Assembly: GCA_017467405.1 (NCBI GenBank)
Contig: JAFTSH010000001.1
Coordinates: 727,542 to 791,541 of the forward strand
Reading direction: 5' to 3'
Source: Clostridia bacterium
GTDB lineage: Bacteria; Bacillota; Clostridia; Oscillospirales; Acutalibacteraceae
DNA: 64,000 bases
Positions 63,080 through 64,000 of the stretch are shown here, in pieces. The translations under genes were made by a program, and so were the position numbers. A model generated the notes under the pieces. That model made no database searches. It saw nothing but the letters and a program-made list of their open reading frames with translations, and had not been told where the DNA came from. Each line of letters starts with the position of its first letter. The stretch's first letter is position 1.

Positions 63080-64000
63080 TTAATTCATTGCATCTTGAAT
63101 TGCTTTTACCAAGCACTCATCAACTTTTAGTTTTTTGGCGATTTGATCACAATTCGAAGCACCATCACATAATAGGTTAATAATCTGAACAATCTTTTTG
63201 AATGTAATACGGCTAAAACTAGGATCACTAGAAACGGAGTTGAGTTTAGCGAGGTTAAAGCGTATTTGTTTGCTTGACATTATTTTATTATTACTACAAA
63301 GAACATTTTTGTTGCTTTCCGTTGACTGCACATCTTCCTTAACTCGTTCATATTGCTTAAGATATAGTGTTTGGCCAAGCAAAGTGCAGATTTTTGTAAT
63401 AATAATCTTACTTGATTTTCCGCTGGGAATTTCGAAAACTTTATCAATGAATATTTTTCCGATTGGCGAACTACGCAGTTCTTGATTATTGATATTGGAA
63501 TCGGAAATTCGTTTTGAGGTCGCTTTCATATCATTAGAAAGCAGAATTTCTGCGATATTACACAAACAATTATAATCTTGAACCATACGCCATTCAGCAG
63601 GAATCCAACCAGTTCCGCACAACATACCAAATAACCCACCGGTTATGCACGCTATGGTGTCAGTATCGATTCCCACTGTATAAGCTGCCGTCTTGATTCC
63701 GAGAATGGGGTTGTTGGCATATTTCGAAACTAAGTATAATGCGGCTAAAACAGCGACATCTCCAGCACCATTTTCTTTATCAAAGCATTTTAATTCCGTT
63801 AAAACAGTGCTGTCATTTACCAACAAGCCTTTCTTTAGAGATTTGTCGATATATAAGAGTTTATCGATTATTGAATTAGTGCAGTTGCTCCACTCATTAA
63901 GATAGTTGTATTCAAAATTAAGGTTATTGTAATTATCCCAATCAGTTGGAAGAACATGTTCACGGAATCTTCCCCACACATTAACTCCATCTATGATGAT
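63080..64000 (-). CDS. ADP-ribosylglycohydrolase-like protein, 5' end outside window
   Basis: The minus-strand frame is open from the stop at 63080 to the window edge (307 codons), so the N terminus is missing. VGIDTDTIACITGGLFGMLCG matches the late DTD(T/S)IAAI-type metal-binding block of ADP-ribosylglycohydrolases; GAGDVAVLAALYLVSKYANNP and GTGWIPAEW also fit. The last 50 residues (IINLLCDGASNCDQIAKKLKVDECLVKAIQ) look like an added HTH. Such enzymes remove ADP-ribose from protein or nucleic acid and occur in toxin-antitoxin and phage-defence loci. Very AT-rich, unlike the integrase beside it. Confidence 0.8.
   Translation of the reverse strand: MIIDGVNVWGRFREHVLPTDWDNYNNLNFEYNYLNEWSNCTNSIIDKLLYIDKSLKKGLLVNDSTVLTELKCFDKENGAGDVAVLAALYLVSKYANNPILGIKTAAYTVGIDTDTIACITGGLFGMLCGTGWIPAEWRMVQDYNCLCNIAEILLSNDMKATSKRISDSNINNQELRSSPIGKIFIDKVFEIPSGKSSKIIITKICTLLGQTLYLKQYERVKEDVQSTESNKNVLCSNNKIMSSKQIRFNLAKLNSVSSDPSFSRITFKKIVQIINLLCDGASNCDQIAKKLKVDECLVKAIQDAMN

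Overview
The window reads as chromosome of an endospore-forming, low-to-moderate-GC Clostridia (Firmicutes), probably a gut anaerobe. Reasons: a sporulation sigma factor (SigG), PolC-type replicase, an Rnf ion-pumping complex in rnfCDGEAB order, L27 with the cleaved N-terminal extension plus its protease Prp, frequent TTG/GTG starts, and consensus SigA promoters with 17-bp spacers. No species is assigned.

Layout. 1-4.4 kb: a partial GH38 alpha-mannosidase pointing out of the window, then hom and lysC (aspartate family). 4.5-8.5 kb: a MarR regulator with a palindromic operator over its own -10 box, and the two halves of an asymmetric heterodimeric ABC exporter. 8.7-9.7 kb: a PepSY lipoprotein. 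9.7-14.5 kb (minus): a branched-chain amino acid/amide ABC importer, livJ-livH-livM-livG-livF. 14.8-19.8 kb: the six-gene rnf operon. 20-23.1 kb: a YgjP-like metallopeptidase, two G3E GTPases (one with a large His/Cys-rich insert, one joined to a TIGR03943-like domain) and dtd. 23.2-29.8 kb: sigG, several poorly characterised genes, tRNA-Leu(GAG), an ECF-like sigma factor with a long C-terminal extension, and an EamA-type transporter. 30-34.7 kb: a class B PBP, an ABC-F protein, a SigH-like sigma factor, a tRNA-like element and a zinc-ribbon protein. 34.8-45.3 kb: a compact housekeeping run, pyrH-frr-uppS-cdsA-dxr-rseP-ispG-polC. 45.4-51.6 kb: L21 leader-rplU-prp-rpmA, obg, mrnC, YitT, YebC and a PASTA pseudokinase.

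From about 51.7 kb to the end the window becomes accessory. It holds a GIY-YIG/DUF2075 protein, an orphan nucleotidyltransferase, TfoX-N, VOC, XRE/zinc-ribbon, alpha/beta-hydrolase, TipA-type MerR and frameshifted DUF4238 genes, a 3.2-kb integrative element (excisionase, HTH, small RHH-like protein, frameshifted tyrosine recombinase) and an ADP-ribosylglycohydrolase-like gene running off the right edge. Four same-direction copies of CAGTRRACAAAGAAA-type sequence cut this region into blocks. The last two flank the integrase element as a 17-bp identical direct repeat, which suggests attachment sites and repeated insertion at one hot spot. This modular, repeat-bounded island is the best candidate for something not previously described. 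Other points of interest are the pseudokinase, the His-rich GTPase pair, the integrase with an apparent second arm-binding domain at its C terminus, and the promoter-plus-long-hairpin RNA at the element's left end.

All calls rest on reading motifs and sequence by eye. No database search was possible.
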